A stretch of 64,000 nucleotides of DNA. Origin: Bauldia sp. (GTDB lineage Bacteria; Pseudomonadota; Alphaproteobacteria; Rhizobiales; Kaistiaceae). The position numbers and the translations under genes were made by a program. Shown here piece after piece: positions 36,822 to 49,548 of the stretch (within the stretch, counting starts at the first letter, position 1; each line of letters opens with the position of its first letter). Below the pieces are notes generated by a model. The model was not told the DNA's origin. It ran no database searches and saw only the letters and a list, made by a program, of their open reading frames with translations. Where the stretch lies: positions 62,001 to 126,000 of the forward strand of contig JAHCJY010000003.1 of the NCBI GenBank assembly GCA_026126065.1, in the 5' to 3' direction.

Positions 36822-38003
36822 GTGCCAATCTTGCGATCGTCCTACATCTTCACGAGCGAATCCGTCTCCGAGGGCCATCCGGACAAGGTCTGCGATCGCA
36901 TCTCGGATACCATCGTCGACGCCTTCCTCGGCGCCATGCCCGAAGCGCGCGTCGCCTGCGAGACGTTGGCGACCACCAACCGGGTGGTGATCGCGGGCGA
37001 AGTCCGCGGCCCGGGGGAGATCGCCGAGAACCCCGAATTCATCGTCGAGCTGGCGCGCGGTGCGATCCGCGACATCGGCTACGAGCAGGACGGCTTCCAC
37101 TGGAAGACGGCCGACATCGAGGTGCTGCTCCACGGCCAGTCTGCCGACATCGCCCGCGGCGTGGATGCCGCCGGCAACAAGGATGAGGGCGCCGGCGACC
37201 AGGGCATCATGTTCGGCTACGCCTGCCGCGAGACGCCGGAATTCATGCCGGCGCCGATCTACTACGCCCACCGCATCCTGCACGACCTCGCCAAGGCCCG
37301 CCATTCGGGCGCGGCGCCGGAGCTCCAGCCGGACGCCAAGAGCCAGGTCACGATCCAGTACCGCGACGGCCATCCGGTCGGCGTGACGGCGATCGTGGTC
37401 TCCCACCAGCACACCCACGACATGTCCTCCGAGGACGTGAAGACCGTGATCGAGCCGTATGTGACGGCGGCGCTGCCGGAAGGCTGGATTTCGAAGGACA
37501 CGGTCTGGCACGTCAATCCGACCGGCAAGTTCCTCATCGGCGGCCCCGATGGCGACGCCGGCGTCACCGGGCGGAAGATCATCGTCGACACCTATGGCGG
37601 CGCGGCCCCGCACGGCGGCGGTGCGTTCTCCGGCAAGGACCCGACCAAGGTCGACCGTTCGGCCGCCTATGCGGCGCGGTACCTCGCCAAGAACGTCGTC
37701 GCGGCCGGCTTCGCCGACCGCTGCACCATCCAGCTCGCCTACGCCATCGGCGTGTCGGATCCGGTATCGGTCTATGTCGACCTCCATGGCACCGGCACCG
37801 CGGATGAGGACAGGGTCGAGAAGGCGATCCGCGACGTGATGCGCCTCACGCCGCGCGGCATCCGCGAGAAGCTCCAGCTCAACCGGCCGATCTATGCCCG
37901 CACCTCGTCCTACGGCCATTTCGGCCGCGCCCCGGACGCGGATGGCGGCTTCTCATGGGAGCGCACGGACCTCGTGGCGGACCTGCGGACCGCCCTGCGC
38001 TAG
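36822..38003 (+). CDS. metK: S-adenosylmethionine synthase
   Basis: 393 residues. It makes SAM from methionine and [57 protein letters not shown] and [20 protein letters not shown] are all intact. No ATG is near the expected N-terminus. The GTG at 36822 gives [14 protein letters not shown], and a TTG nine bases later gives [11 protein letters not shown]. The 93-bp leader showed no riboswitch that I recognise. It is followed by trmB, the usual order, and complements ahcY in the SAM cycle. Confidence 0.96.
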   Translation: MPILRSSYIFTSESVSEGHPDKVCDRISDTIVDAFLGAMPEARVACETLATTNRVVIAGEVRGPGEIAENPEFIVELARGAIRDIGYEQDGFHWKTADIEVLLHGQSADIARGVDAAGNKDEGAGDQGIMFGYACRETPEFMPAPIYYAHRILHDLAKARHSGAAPELQPDAKSQVTIQYRDGHPVGVTAIVVSHQHTHDMSSEDVKTVIEPYVTAALPEGWISKDTVWHVNPTGKFLIGGPDGDAGVTGRKIIVDTYGGAAPHGGGAFSGKDPTKVDRSAAYAARYLAKNVVAAGFADRCTIQLAYAIGVSDPVSVYVDLHGTGTADEDRVEKAIRDVMRLTPRGIREKLQLNRPIYARTSSYGHFGRAPDADGGFSWERTDLVADLRTALR

Positions 38004-38022
38004 TCTGGAACGCAACGCGTCG

Positions 38023-38715
38023 GTGGACAGCGTGGAGCACCCCCACCGGCGCCTGCACGGACGGCGCAAGGGTCGCCCGTTGAGCCCGACGCGCACCGCG
38101 CTCGTCGCCGATCTCGGGGCGTCGCTGCTGCTCGATCTCGCCCGGCCCGCCCCGGACGACCCGCGGACCCTTTTCCCGCTTCCCCTTCGCGACGTCCGGC
38201 TCGAGGTCGGCTGCGGCGGCGGCGAGCATCTCATTCATGAGGCCCTTGCCGCGCCCGATGTCGGCTTCATCGGCATCGAGCCGTTCGAGGAGGCGTTCGG
38301 CAAGATCGTCGCCGGAGTCGAGGCGGCGGGGCTCCGGAACGTCCGGCTGTTCGCCGACGACGCGGCTCTCGTCCTTGACTGGCTGCCGGCCGGCTCGCTC
38401 GGTCGCGTGGATGTTCTCTACCCGGACCCGTGGCCGAAGCGGCGGCACTGGAAGCGCCGCTTCGTGTCCGACGAGAACCTCGCCCGCATGGCGCGGGCGC
38501 TTCGCCCCGGCGGCACGTTCCGCTGCGCCTCGGACATCCCTGCCTACGTCGACTGGGCGCTCCTCCGCACGACGCCCCGCGCCGACTTCCGCTGGACGGC
38601 GGAGCGCGCCGACGACTGGCGGAAGCCATGGGCCGGCTGGCCGGGCACGCGATACGAAGGCAAGGCGCTCAGGGCCGGCCGCGTGCCGGCCTACCTCGTG
38701 TTCGAGCGAGTTTGA
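38023..38715 (+). CDS. trmB: tRNA (guanine-N(7)-)-methyltransferase
   Basis: About 230 residues. It methylates G46 of tRNA. Motifs are RRKGRPLSPTR at the N-terminus, the SAM site RLEVGCGGGEHLIHEAL, and the conserved VLYPDPWPKRRHWKRRFVSDENL. The start is not certain: GTG at 38023 or 38032; no ATG fits. It follows metK by 19 bp. In many rhizobia rimP-nusA come next; here that operon is 24 kb away on the opposite strand. Confidence 0.94.
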   Translation: MDSVEHPHRRLHGRRKGRPLSPTRTALVADLGASLLLDLARPAPDDPRTLFPLPLRDVRLEVGCGGGEHLIHEALAAPDVGFIGIEPFEEAFGKIVAGVEAAGLRNVRLFADDAALVLDWLPAGSLGRVDVLYPDPWPKRRHWKRRFVSDENLARMARALRPGGTFRCASDIPAYVDWALLRTTPRADFRWTAERADDWRKPWAGWPGTRYEGKALRAGRVPAYLVFERV

Positions 38716-39615
38716 CTAGCCCGGGGGCTGGGCGGCTGGAGCGCGCCCTCGGCCCGCCGCCGTGCGAATCCTCTCAAATCGGAGACGCTGCCCCGTATCG
38801 AGGCGCCCTTCGAACGCAGTGAAGATCGAATCAGCCAGCACGGGGCGGCGCTGCAGCGCGGCGAGTGCGAGTTCCAGCGCGCGCGCCGGCGAACTGCGCC
38901 GAAGGGCATCGGTCAGCGCCCGGAGATGGGCCATGTCCTCGTCGGCCGCTGCCGTGATCAATTCGGTGGCCGGCCTCGTTCCGCCGAATATGCGGACACA
39001 TTCATGGCCGGCGAAGTACGCCTCGATGCACCGGACCTCCGGTGCTGCGCGGGCGATTTCGGCTGCGTGCACCCGATCCTCGGCGCAGTGGGGATCGAAG
39101 ATCACATAGGCGGTCTGGCAAACATCGCGGGCCTCGATGCGCATGCCGCGGTGAAGACCGGCCCGGTAGTGCTGCTGGTAGCGCAGGTCGGGCACGGGCA
39201 GCCGCTTATTGTCCAGCGTCGCCTGCGGTCCGCAGGCGACCGCCACCGCGCACCCGGAGGACCGACCGAATTTGAGCGCCGCGAAAGCGCCCATCGAGCT
39301 GCCGTAGGCGACCGCCTTCCGGTACCGCTTGGTGGTGTCGCAGACGGCCCTTGTCGCGTCGGCCATGCCGGGCGTCATGAACCAGTGCGGCGCCTTCGCC
39401 ACGAATCCGACGGCGCTGAGGCCCGCCTTCTCGAGAAAGCCTCGCCCCCAGTACGTGCTTCCGTCCGCCTGTGAGGCGAAACCGGGACCGAACATTCCCA
39501 GTGAAGAGAACGTCACGACGAGGAGGTCGCCACCTCCGGCATCGCGATGGACCACCTGGATGTCGTCATCCTCGAAGACGACCGCGGTTTCTTTGTCGCT
39601 CGGTCCCTGGATCAC
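38716..39615 (-). CDS. Alpha/beta-hydrolase-like protein of unknown substrate
   Basis: 299 residues, convergent with trmB. YGSSMGAFAALKFGRSS contains the nucleophile elbow (GSSMG). The acid/base pair may be Asp in FDPHCAEDRVHAAEIAR and His in YFAGHECVRIFGG. There is no signal peptide. The N-terminus (VVFEDDDIQVVHRDAGGGDLLVVTFSSLG) is like uncharacterised hydrolase-fold proteins found near surface polysaccharide genes, but no polysaccharide genes flank it here. Function is unresolved. Confidence 0.7.
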   Translation of the reverse strand: MIQGPSDKETAVVFEDDDIQVVHRDAGGGDLLVVTFSSLGMFGPGFASQADGSTYWGRGFLEKAGLSAVGFVAKAPHWFMTPGMADATRAVCDTTKRYRKAVAYGSSMGAFAALKFGRSSGCAVAVACGPQATLDNKRLPVPDLRYQQHYRAGLHRGMRIEARDVCQTAYVIFDPHCAEDRVHAAEIARAAPEVRCIEAYFAGHECVRIFGGTRPATELITAAADEDMAHLRALTDALRRSSPARALELALAALQRRPVLADSIFTAFEGRLDTGQRLRFERIRTAAGRGRAPAAQPPG

Positions 39616-39832
39616 GCCTCAATCCCACGCCAACCGCGTCCTTGGAGAATTGCTGGTAACACGGTCGCGTTCCACGGGCCGTATGACCAGCTTGCCTCCG
39701 GGGCGTTCGCGGTGGCGCTCTCCGTACGGTGCCGTCCCTTCCGCAACCTCGTTGCACTTTCCGCGTGAACCCTGGCTGCGACGGTTGCATCATCCCCCAT
39801 CTGGGGAGGCCTCTAACATCGGAGGATCACAG

Positions 39833-40483
39833 ATGCGGATGCGCATGCTGATGCTTGGGAGCGCCACCGCAGCGGTCGCGCTTGCCCTTGCCCCGGCCAC
39901 GGCCCAGCAGGACGGGTACAATCCGGCGACGATGACGTTCTTCGTCACGAGCACCGGGATGGGCGACGGCGGCAATCTCGGCGGCCTCGAAGGGGCGGAC
40001 GCCCACTGCCAGGCGCTCGCCGCCGCGGCCGGCGCGGGCGACCGGACGTGGGTCGCCTACCTGTCCACCGAGGGCGAGGGCGGCGTGAATGCCGGCGAGC
40101 GGGTCGGCGCGGGTCCGTGGGTCAACGCCACGGGCGTGACGATCGCCACCGACCTTGCGGAACTGCACGGCGAGAATGCCATCGACAAGGCGACCGCCCT
40201 GACCGAACTCGGCATGATCGTGAACGGCCGTGGCGACAGTCCCAACGTCCACGACATCCTCACCGGGACGCTGCCGGACGGCACCGTTGCCGCGGGCGCC
40301 ACCTGCGGGAACTGGACCCTGGCCACGGACGACGCGGCCGCCATGGTCGGCCATCACGACCTCCAGGGCCATCCGACGACCAATTTCTGGAACAGCTCGC
40401 ACGAATCGCAAAGCTGCAGCCAGGCGGGCGTCGAGCGCTTCGGCGGCGCCGGCCTCTTCTACTGCTTCGCCGTGGCGCCGTAG
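39833..40483 (+). CDS. Secreted protein of an alphaproteobacterial lectin-like family
   Basis: 216 residues, ATG after a strong GGAGG. Signal peptide (MRMRMLMLGSATAAVALALA, cleavage probably near ATAQ). The mature part (MTFFVTSTGMGDGGNLGGLEGADAHCQALAAAAGAG, then TWVAYLSTEGEGGVNAGERVGAGPWVNATG) matches a family of small exported proteins I have seen in alphaproteobacteria, sometimes annotated as lectin-like. It has four cysteines that could pair. Function is unknown. It is preceded by a 217-bp gap and followed by recF. Confidence 0.75.
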   Translation: MRMRMLMLGSATAAVALALAPATAQQDGYNPATMTFFVTSTGMGDGGNLGGLEGADAHCQALAAAAGAGDRTWVAYLSTEGEGGVNAGERVGAGPWVNATGVTIATDLAELHGENAIDKATALTELGMIVNGRGDSPNVHDILTGTLPDGTVAAGATCGNWTLATDDAAAMVGHHDLQGHPTTNFWNSSHESQSCSQAGVERFGGAGLFYCFAVAP

Positions 40484-40570
40484 CGCCCCGGCCTGCGGGA
40501 GGCGCCCCGCGGCGCCTTCCGGCTCCACCTCCGCCATTCCCACGCTGGGACGGCGGTCCTATAAGGCGGC

Positions 40571-41752
40571 ATGTCCGAAGCCGCCGCCCAGAAAGCCGAA
40601 TCGGCCGGCGGCCTTCGCCGGGTCGGCCTGTCGGGCCTGAAACTCGCGCAGTTCCGGAACTACGCCGCCCTGTCGCTGCGGCTCGGACCGGAGCCGGTCG
40701 TGCTCACCGGGCCGAACGGCGCCGGCAAGACGAACCTCCTCGAGGCGGTGTCGTTCCTGTCGCCCGGCCGGGGTCTGCGGCGCGCAAGGCTCACCGAAAT
40801 TGCGCGACATCCCGGCGACGGCACCTGGGCGGTTGCGGCGACTCTTTGCGACCCGGACGGCGAGACCGAGCTGGGAACTGGCATCGCGCTTTCGCCCGAA
40901 GGGCCGGAGCGGCAGCGTTCGGTGCGGGTGAACCGGGCGCCGGCGCCGAGCAGCCAGGCGCTTCTCGACCTTTGTCGCGTGGTGTGGCTCACGCCGGCGA
41001 TGGATGGCCTGTTCACCGGCGCTGCCTCCGACCGCCGCCGCTTCCTCGACCGCCTCGTCCTCGCTCTCGATCCGACCCATGGCGAGCGCGTCAACGCCTA
41101 TGAGCGCGCCATGCGCAGCCGGAACCGCCTGTTCGAGGAAGGCCGCACCGACGCGCGGTGGTTCTCCGCCATCGAGGCGCAGATGGCCGAGCTTGCCGTG
41201 GCGGTCGCGGCCGCGCGGCGCGAATGCATCAGCCTTCTCGAGGGCGCGATCGCCGCGCAGCCGGTCGACGGACCGTTTCCCGCCGCGGTGATCTCCGTCG
41301 ATGGCACGGTGGAGACGATGCTGGCCGGCGCCACGGCGACCGAAGTCGAGGACCGCGTGCAGGCGGATCTCGCCGCCGGCCGCCACGCCGACCGCGCAGC
41401 GGGGCGCGCGCGCAGCGGGCCGCATCTCTCGGACCTCGTCGTGGTCCACGGTCCCAAGGCAGCGCCCGCGGCGGAGTGTTCCACGGGGGAGCAGAAGGCG
41501 CTTCTCATCGGCATCGTGCTCGCCCACGCCCGGCTGACGGCGCAGCTTACCGGCGACACGCCGATCATCCTCCTTGACGAAGTCGCCGCCCATCTCGACG
41601 CCGCTCGCCGGGCAGCCCTGTTCGGCATTCTCCTCGACCTCGGCGCGCAGGTCTGGATGACCGGCACGGAGCCGGCCCCCTTTTCAGCGCTGGGCGGTCA
41701 GGCGCAATTTTTCCGCGTCGAGGATGCGATGGTGACGCCGGCGGATGCTTGA
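40571..41752 (+). CDS. recF: DNA replication and repair protein RecF
   Basis: 393 residues. RecF is an SMC-like ATPase that helps load RecA at gaps. Walker A GPNGAGKTNLLEAV begins at residue 47 after LKLAQFRNYAALSLRLG. The signature region STGEQKALLIGIVLAHA and Walker B IILLDEVAAHLDAARR are near the C-terminus. It is complete. dnaA and dnaN are not seen before it, and a HicAB module separates it from gyrB; in many genomes recF and gyrB are adjacent. Confidence 0.95.
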   Translation: MSEAAAQKAESAGGLRRVGLSGLKLAQFRNYAALSLRLGPEPVVLTGPNGAGKTNLLEAVSFLSPGRGLRRARLTEIARHPGDGTWAVAATLCDPDGETELGTGIALSPEGPERQRSVRVNRAPAPSSQALLDLCRVVWLTPAMDGLFTGAASDRRRFLDRLVLALDPTHGERVNAYERAMRSRNRLFEEGRTDARWFSAIEAQMAELAVAVAAARRECISLLEGAIAAQPVDGPFPAAVISVDGTVETMLAGATATEVEDRVQADLAAGRHADRAAGRARSGPHLSDLVVVHGPKAAPAAECSTGEQKALLIGIVLAHARLTAQLTGDTPIILLDEVAAHLDAARRAALFGILLDLGAQVWMTGTEPAPFSALGGQAQFFRVEDAMVTPADA

Positions 41753-41820
41753 CTCGCTGCTATCAGCGTAACGGGGCCGGTCTGGCTCAATCCCGCGCCC
41801 GTTCGGGGACAGCGGCGCCG

Positions 41821-42243
41821 CTACCCCGCATCCAGACCGGCCACCGTTCTGATCTTGTCCCGGGCCGCCGAGGCCAGGAATGCCGAGCGCGTGACGCCCA
41901 GCGATTTGGCGGCGTCGTCGATGTCCGCCAGCAACCCGTCGTCCAACGAGATATTCACGCGAGCGAGCTTTCCCCTTGCGCCAAGGAGAGGAACGGACGC
42001 CAGGATGGCGCCAGTGCCGAGAGCTTCCTTCACGTCGTCATCCGCAAGGAGGGCCTCGATCGTGCGAACCGGAATATCCCTGCCGGCTTCGAAGACATCG
42101 GCCGCCCAATCGGCGAGCGCGTCGGCGGCGGTCGTGAGCGCCTCATCAAGAGTATCGCCCATCGCAGTGCATCCCGGAGCATCCGGGAACACAACGCCAA
42201 ACGCGCCATCCGCGGCGCGATCGACGACAGCTGTAAGACGCAT
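41821..42243 (-). CDS. hicB: HicB-type antitoxin
   Basis: 140 residues from MRLTAVVDRAADGAFGVVFPDAPGC. The N-terminal HicB fold has PDAPGCTAMGDTLDEALTTAADALADWA, and a C-terminal ribbon-helix-helix (ARVNISLDDGLLADIDDAAKSLGVTRSAFLASAARD) provides DNA binding. HicB neutralises the HicA mRNA interferase and represses the operon. It lies 56 bp downstream of hicA on the minus strand, converging with recF. The fold and partner order match the family. Confidence 0.92.
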   Translation of the reverse strand: MRLTAVVDRAADGAFGVVFPDAPGCTAMGDTLDEALTTAADALADWAADVFEAGRDIPVRTIEALLADDDVKEALGTGAILASVPLLGARGKLARVNISLDDGLLADIDDAAKSLGVTRSAFLASAARDKIRTVAGLDAG

Positions 42244-42299
42244 GGTGCAGATCCTTCTTTTTGTGGTCACGATGGGCGGTTGGGCCGGCAGCCCGTGGC

Positions 42300-42491
42300 C
42301 TACCCCTTCGCCCACCCCGCTGCCTTTGCGATCATCCTGGCGACGCCGGGAGTGACTTCGCGGTGCCGTGGCACGATGATCGGCAACTCCTCGCCCCGCC
42401 GATATTTGTCGTGCCTGGTGCCGCCGGCGAGAACCCAGCCGTCCCGTTCGAGGCGCGCCTTGATCTTCTTGGTGTTCGTTTCGAACTGCAT
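42300..42491 (-). CDS. hicA: HicA-type toxin (mRNA interferase)
   Basis: 63 residues from MQFETNTKKIKARLERDGWVL. The double-stranded RNA-binding-like fold has the catalytic His in GGTRHDKYRRG and ends ITPGVARMIAKAAGW-like (VTPGVARMIAKAAGWAKG). Length is normal. It is encoded upstream of hicB, the order typical for hicAB. The AT-rich stretch at about 42515-42530 (tgtatatagctat) could hold its promoter, facing the gyrB promoter region across 278 bp. Confidence 0.9.
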   Translation of the reverse strand: MQFETNTKKIKARLERDGWVLAGGTRHDKYRRGEELPIIVPRHREVTPGVARMIAKAAGWAKG

Positions 42492-42673
42492 CGACCGCCG
42501 CCTCGACGAGTGTGTATGTATATAGCTATTCGGTGCCGAAGCGCCAGTCAATTTTCGCCACTATAGTACACATTCCCGCGTCTGGGCTTCGTTCCCGGAA
42601 AACGATGCCGCGAGTGGGCTATCCGTGGGTTTCGGGGGGCGCAATTTCCGCTGCGATGTCCTATATAGAATGA

Positions 42674-45205
<2,532 letters not shown>

Positions 45206-45220
45206 ATAGACGACCCGTCG

Positions 45221-45255
45221 TACCGGGGAACCAGGAACCCCTTGTTCCCCTGGTA
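45221..45255 (+). terminator. Stem-loop downstream of gyrB
   Basis: Arms taccggggaac and gttcccctggta pair with a one-base bulge, starting 16 bp after the gyrB stop. No T-run follows, so it may be a stabilising 3' hairpin or a weak terminator. It also lies at the 3' end of the converging bpt gene. Confidence 0.4.
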
Positions 45256-45344
45256 CGGTCCATCCCTTGCGGGTTCGCAGGAGCCGTGCCTCTGGAACAA
45301 AGGGTCCGGCTCGCCGCTGCGCTCCGGCCGGAGCGACGGCAGTG

Positions 45345-46091
45345 CTACTCCACCCGCTCCCAGCCCCGCGGCCCGAGCCGTTCCTGCGGGCGGAAGCGGG
45401 TCTTGTAGTCCATCTTGGGCGAGCCCTCGACCCAGTAGCCGAGGTAGACATAGGGCAGCCCGCGCTTCCGCGCCCGCCTGATGTGGTCGAGGATCATGAA
45501 GGTGCCGAGGCTGCGCTGGTCGTAGCCGGGGTCGAAGAACGAGTAGACCATCGACAGGCCGTCGCTCATCACGTCGGTCAGCGCGCAGGCGACCGGGCGG
45601 CCCTCGCCGCGGCCGGTGATACCGCTTCCCGGCCCGCGGAAGCGGTACTCGACCAGCATCGTGTTGACGTGGGTGTCCTCGACCATCATCGCGTAGTCGA
45701 GCACCGACATGTCTGCCATGCCGCCACGGGCGTGGCGGGCGTCGAGATAGCGCCGGAACAGGGCGTACTGCTCGGACGACGGGTTCGCGGCCGCCTCCGT
45801 CCCAACGAGGTCGGCATTGGCGTTCAGGACGCGCGTCAGCGACCGCCGCGGCCGGAACGCGGCCGCCACCACCCGTACCGAGACGCACGACCGGCAGGTC
45901 TCGCATGCCGGCCGGTACGCGATGTTCTGGCTGCGGCGGAAGCCCCCCTGGGTGAGAATGTCGTTCAGCGCCGCCGCACGGTCGCCGACGAGATGGGTAA
46001 AAACCTTCCGTTCCTCCTGGCCCGGGAGATACGGGCAGGGCGACGGCGCGGTGAGGTAGAACTGCGGTGTGTCGGTCTGGTGCTTGGTCAT
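45345..46091 (-). CDS. bpt: Aspartate/glutamate leucyltransferase (Bpt)
   Basis: 248 residues. It transfers leucine to N-terminal Asp/Glu of proteins in the N-degron pathway. The N-terminal domain holds the conserved cysteines in [15 protein letters not shown]. The GNAT-like C-terminal domain shows [34 protein letters not shown] and [20 protein letters not shown], all diagnostic. It converges with gyrB and lies 90 bp downstream of hemB on the same strand. Confidence 0.95.
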   Translation of the reverse strand: MTKHQTDTPQFYLTAPSPCPYLPGQEERKVFTHLVGDRAAALNDILTQGGFRRSQNIAYRPACETCRSCVSVRVVAAAFRPRRSLTRVLNANADLVGTEAAANPSSEQYALFRRYLDARHARGGMADMSVLDYAMMVEDTHVNTMLVEYRFRGPGSGITGRGEGRPVACALTDVMSDGLSMVYSFFDPGYDQRSLGTFMILDHIRRARKRGLPYVYLGYWVEGSPKMDYKTRFRPQERLGPRGWERVE

Positions 46092-46181
46092 CGGGCGGCG
46101 GATTGCCGACGAGAGTTTCGCGCACGATAGACCCGCATCGCGCCCGTTGGGAACCGCCCTCTGGTCGGCGTCCCGCGCATC

Positions 46182-47405
<1,224 letters not shown>

Positions 47406-47436
47406 CTAGAATCCTACGGAAGCGAGTAACGTGCAA

Positions 47437-47453
47437 TTAAGCGTGCCGCTTAA
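47437..47453. promoter_or_regulatory. 17-bp dyad upstream of ldtR, candidate MarR/LdtR operator
   Basis: Perfect inverted repeat TTAAGC-gtgcc-GCTTAA, 81 bp upstream of the ldtR start. MarR regulators often bind such short AT-edged dyads next to their own gene. A TTAAAGCGC half-site-like sequence lies at about 48120, upstream of the L,D-transpeptidase gene. Assignment as the LdtR site is inference from symmetry and position. Confidence 0.5.
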
Positions 47454-47533
47454 GGTCATCTTCAATTGCATTCGATACGGTCCGTTTCAACGAACAGGGA
47501 CAGTTAACCCTGAGCAATACGGAGAGGCGAGCC

Positions 47534-48055
47534 ATGATTAACCCCCGGCGTACCGCGGAGCCGGCGCAGGTAGTTCCTGCAACGCCGGCCGCAACTGAAC
47601 TGAAGCCTCTCTATATGGAGGCTCTGACTCTGGTGGAGCGGCTGCATCGCCGCCTCCTCGACGTGATCAAGGACGAGTTCGACCGTGCGGGGCGTTCCGA
47701 CGTCAACGCGGTCCAGGCGCTCCTTCTGTTCAACATCGGCGACAGCGAGCTGACGGCCGGCGAGCTTCGGACGCGCGGCTACTATCTCGGGTCGAACGTC
47801 TCCTACAATCTCAAGAAGCTCGTCGAGATGGGCTACATCCATCACCAGCGCTCGCGGATGGACCGCCGCTCGGTGCGGGTGAGCCTGACCGAAAAGGGCC
47901 AGGACGTCGCAACGATCGTCAACAAGCTCTACGAGCGGCACATCCGGTCGATCGACCAGATCGGCGGCATCGGCGCCGAGGATTTCCAGATCCTGAACCG
48001 TTCGCTGCAGCGTCTCGAGCGCTTCTGGACCGACCAGATCCTCTATCGCCTGTAG
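47534..48055 (+). CDS. ldtR: LdtR-type MarR-family regulator
   Basis: 173 residues. A dimeric winged-helix regulator: RRLLDVIKDEFDRAGRSDVNAVQALLLFNIGDSELTAGELRTRGYYLGSN (split as usual), with the wing SRMDRRSVRVSLTEKG. The conserved NAVQALLL and YYLGSNVSYNLKKLVEMGY stretches are those of LdtR, which in Sinorhizobium and Liberibacter controls an L,D-transpeptidase and envelope stress tolerance. Here an L,D-transpeptidase follows on the same strand after about 210 bp. The call is supported by both motif and neighbour. Confidence 0.9.
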   Translation: MINPRRTAEPAQVVPATPAATELKPLYMEALTLVERLHRRLLDVIKDEFDRAGRSDVNAVQALLLFNIGDSELTAGELRTRGYYLGSNVSYNLKKLVEMGYIHHQRSRMDRRSVRVSLTEKGQDVATIVNKLYERHIRSIDQIGGIGAEDFQILNRSLQRLERFWTDQILYRL

Positions 48056-48263
48056 TTGCACCGCGGACACGCACCAGCGCTGCGGTGCGCGTCACGGCTG
48101 ATTGACTAGGCGGAAACCATTAAAGCGCCATATTGGATTGCGAGCGGGAGGCTGGCTTCTGGCCGGCCTCGCGCCTGCATTTTGGCGTGCCTTGACGGGC
48201 AGCGGCCTCGCCGGGCGGTGCGCCGGCTTCCATGCGGCTGATGGGATTTCGACAGTGCATCCA

Positions 48264-49490
48264 ATGATCGACCGGGCGCTTCGCGAACCGCGGCGCCGTC
48301 TCTCCCTTCTGGCCTCCATGGCCCTGGCGCTCGCCGTGATCGGTGCGAGCCAGGCTGCCGCCCAGGAGTGGACGCAGCGCTTCGACAATGGCGGCCTCGA
48401 CGAAACCAACATCGCGACCGATCGGCCCGTGCTGTCGCCCGAGATCGCGGCCGCCATGGGACTTGCGATCATCGACTACCAGAACATCGTCGCCATGGGT
48501 GGCTGGCCGGTTGTTCCCGCCGACGCCATCCTCCGCCTTGGCGTCACCTCGCCCTCGGTCATGATCCTCCGCCAGCGCCTCATTGCCTCGCACGACCTCG
48601 ACGCGTCGCTGGGCGGATCGCAGGTGTTCGATTCCTACGTCGACGCCGCGGTGCGGCGCTTCCAGGCTCGCCATGGCATCCCGGCCGACGGCATCGTCGG
48701 GCCGACGAGCTTCGCCGCGCTGAACGTGCCGGCGGATGTCCGGCTGACGCAGCTCGTCACCAACCGCCAGCGGCTCCAGGAACTCGCGGTAACGACCCGC
48801 GCGCGCTACGTGATGGTGAACCTCCCCGCGGCCGAGATCGAGGTGGTGGAGAACGGTCAGGTCGTCTCGCGCCATACCGCCGTGGTCGGTCGCGTCGACC
48901 GGGCGTCGCCGATCCTCTCGTCGGAAATCTACGAGGTGAACTTCAACCCGTTCTGGACCGTGCCGGCATCGATCATCCAGCGCGACCTCATTCCGCTGAT
49001 GCAGACCAACCCCACCTACCTGACCGACCAGCACATCCGCATGTACAACGCGCAGGGCCAGGAAGTCCTGCCGCAGAATGTGAACTGGTACTCGAACGAG
49101 GCGACGCGCTACACGTTCCGGCAGGATCCGGGCGATTTCAACTCGCTCGGCTCGGTCCGCATCAACTTCCACAACCAGTACTCGGTGTACCTCCACGACA
49201 CGCCGAACAAGACCCTGTTCGGCAACGACTACCGGTTCGACTCCTCGGGCTGCGTGCGCGTGCAGAACGTGCGCGAACTGATCAACTTCCTGCTGCGCGA
49301 CACGGCCGGCTGGGATCGCGCCCGCATCGAGGGCGCCTTCGCCTCGGGCGAGCGGACCGATGTCCGTCTGGCGCAGCCGGTGCAGATCTTCTTTGCCTAC
49401 ATCACCGCGTGGTCGATGGAAGACGGCGTCGTTCACTTCCGCGACGACATCTACGCCTATGACGGCGTCGGGACCATCGCCCAGCGCTGA
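48264..49490 (+). CDS. L,D-transpeptidase (YkuD) with peptidoglycan-binding domain
   Basis: 408 residues from MIDRALREPRRR; longer in-frame starts exist, but this one opens a signal peptide (LSLLASMALALAVIGASQAAAQ). A peptidoglycan-binding domain follows (SYVDAAVRRFQARHGIPADGIVGPTSFAAL). The YkuD domain carries the catalytic Cys330 in SSGCVRVQN and the His of the preceding YLHDTPNK region. It makes 3-3 cross-links or attaches proteins to peptidoglycan in the periplasm. It matches the LdtP partner of ldtR, with control by LdtR inferred. Confidence 0.94.
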   Translation: MIDRALREPRRRLSLLASMALALAVIGASQAAAQEWTQRFDNGGLDETNIATDRPVLSPEIAAAMGLAIIDYQNIVAMGGWPVVPADAILRLGVTSPSVMILRQRLIASHDLDASLGGSQVFDSYVDAAVRRFQARHGIPADGIVGPTSFAALNVPADVRLTQLVTNRQRLQELAVTTRARYVMVNLPAAEIEVVENGQVVSRHTAVVGRVDRASPILSSEIYEVNFNPFWTVPASIIQRDLIPLMQTNPTYLTDQHIRMYNAQGQEVLPQNVNWYSNEATRYTFRQDPGDFNSLGSVRINFHNQYSVYLHDTPNKTLFGNDYRFDSSGCVRVQNVRELINFLLRDTAGWDRARIEGAFASGERTDVRLAQPVQIFFAYITAWSMEDGVVHFRDDIYAYDGVGTIAQR

Positions 49491-49548
49491 GCGGCTCTGA
49501 TGCCAGGCGTCGCCGGCGGCGGCGCCTCGTCCTTGGCTCGATCGCGCG

